Source: Rhodopirellula sp.
Lineage (GTDB): Bacteria > Planctomycetota > Planctomycetia > Pirellulales > Pirellulaceae
Direction: 5' to 3'
Length of the DNA: 5,908 bases
NCBI GenBank assembly: GCA_002712845.1
Contig: PAUV01000046.1
Span: forward strand, 1-5,908
Shown here: one piece after another, positions 5,894-5,908 of the stretch
Numbering within the stretch: position 1 is the first letter of the stretch
How the letters are laid out: each line of letters starts with the position of its first letter
The notes under the pieces: model-generated
Databases searched by the model: none
Told to the model about the DNA's origin: nothing
Seen by the model: the letters and a program-made list of their open reading frames with translations, nothing else
Made by a program: the position numbers and the translations under genes

Positions 5894-5908
5894 ACGTGGC
5901 ACACCCGC

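Overview
The window looks like a stretch of a Gram-negative chromosome with moderate GC content. The combination suggests a planctomycete-like bacterium: lipid A synthesis (lpxB), a DUF4190-type small membrane protein with an unassigned C-terminal domain, a doubled TM2-domain protein, an SOS-type polymerase dnaE2, and weak or absent Shine-Dalgarno sequences. This taxonomic guess is inference from gene content. No rRNA, tRNA, CRISPR array, insertion sequence or phage gene is visible.

Layout from left to right. Positions 1-909 hold the C-terminal part of lpxB (lipid-A-disaccharide synthase), cut by the window edge. Positions 910-1312 are a roughly 400-base spacer without a convincing gene; it has a weak promoter-like sequence and a run of four predicted hairpins. 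Positions 1313-2050 encode a 245-residue protein with three predicted membrane segments (DUF4190-like) and a soluble C-terminal half that I do not recognise. Only 8 bases further on, and convergent with it, ends dnaE2 (minus strand, 2059-5214). It is a complete error-prone DNA polymerase of the C family with all three catalytic aspartates. A hairpin over its last codons may serve both convergent genes as a terminator. From 5215 to 5422 there is a divergent intergenic region. To its right lies a plus-strand gene for a small protein with two TM2 domains (5423-5893).

The most interesting element is at 5251-5290, directly upstream of dnaE2. Three copies of the 7-mer GAGTGTA/TACACTC lie in alternating orientation. 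The first pair forms a perfect GAGTGTA-N6-TACACTC palindrome. Its TGTA-N6-TACA core has the same spacing as the E. coli LexA box. Since dnaE2 is a classic DNA-damage-induced gene, this is a good candidate for a lineage-specific SOS operator, and it could also control the divergent TM2 gene. No imuA, imuB or lexA gene is in the window, so dnaE2 here is not in the usual mutagenesis cassette arrangement.

The genes do not form one pathway. lpxB serves the outer membrane, dnaE2 serves mutagenic repair, and the two small membrane proteins have no assignable function.
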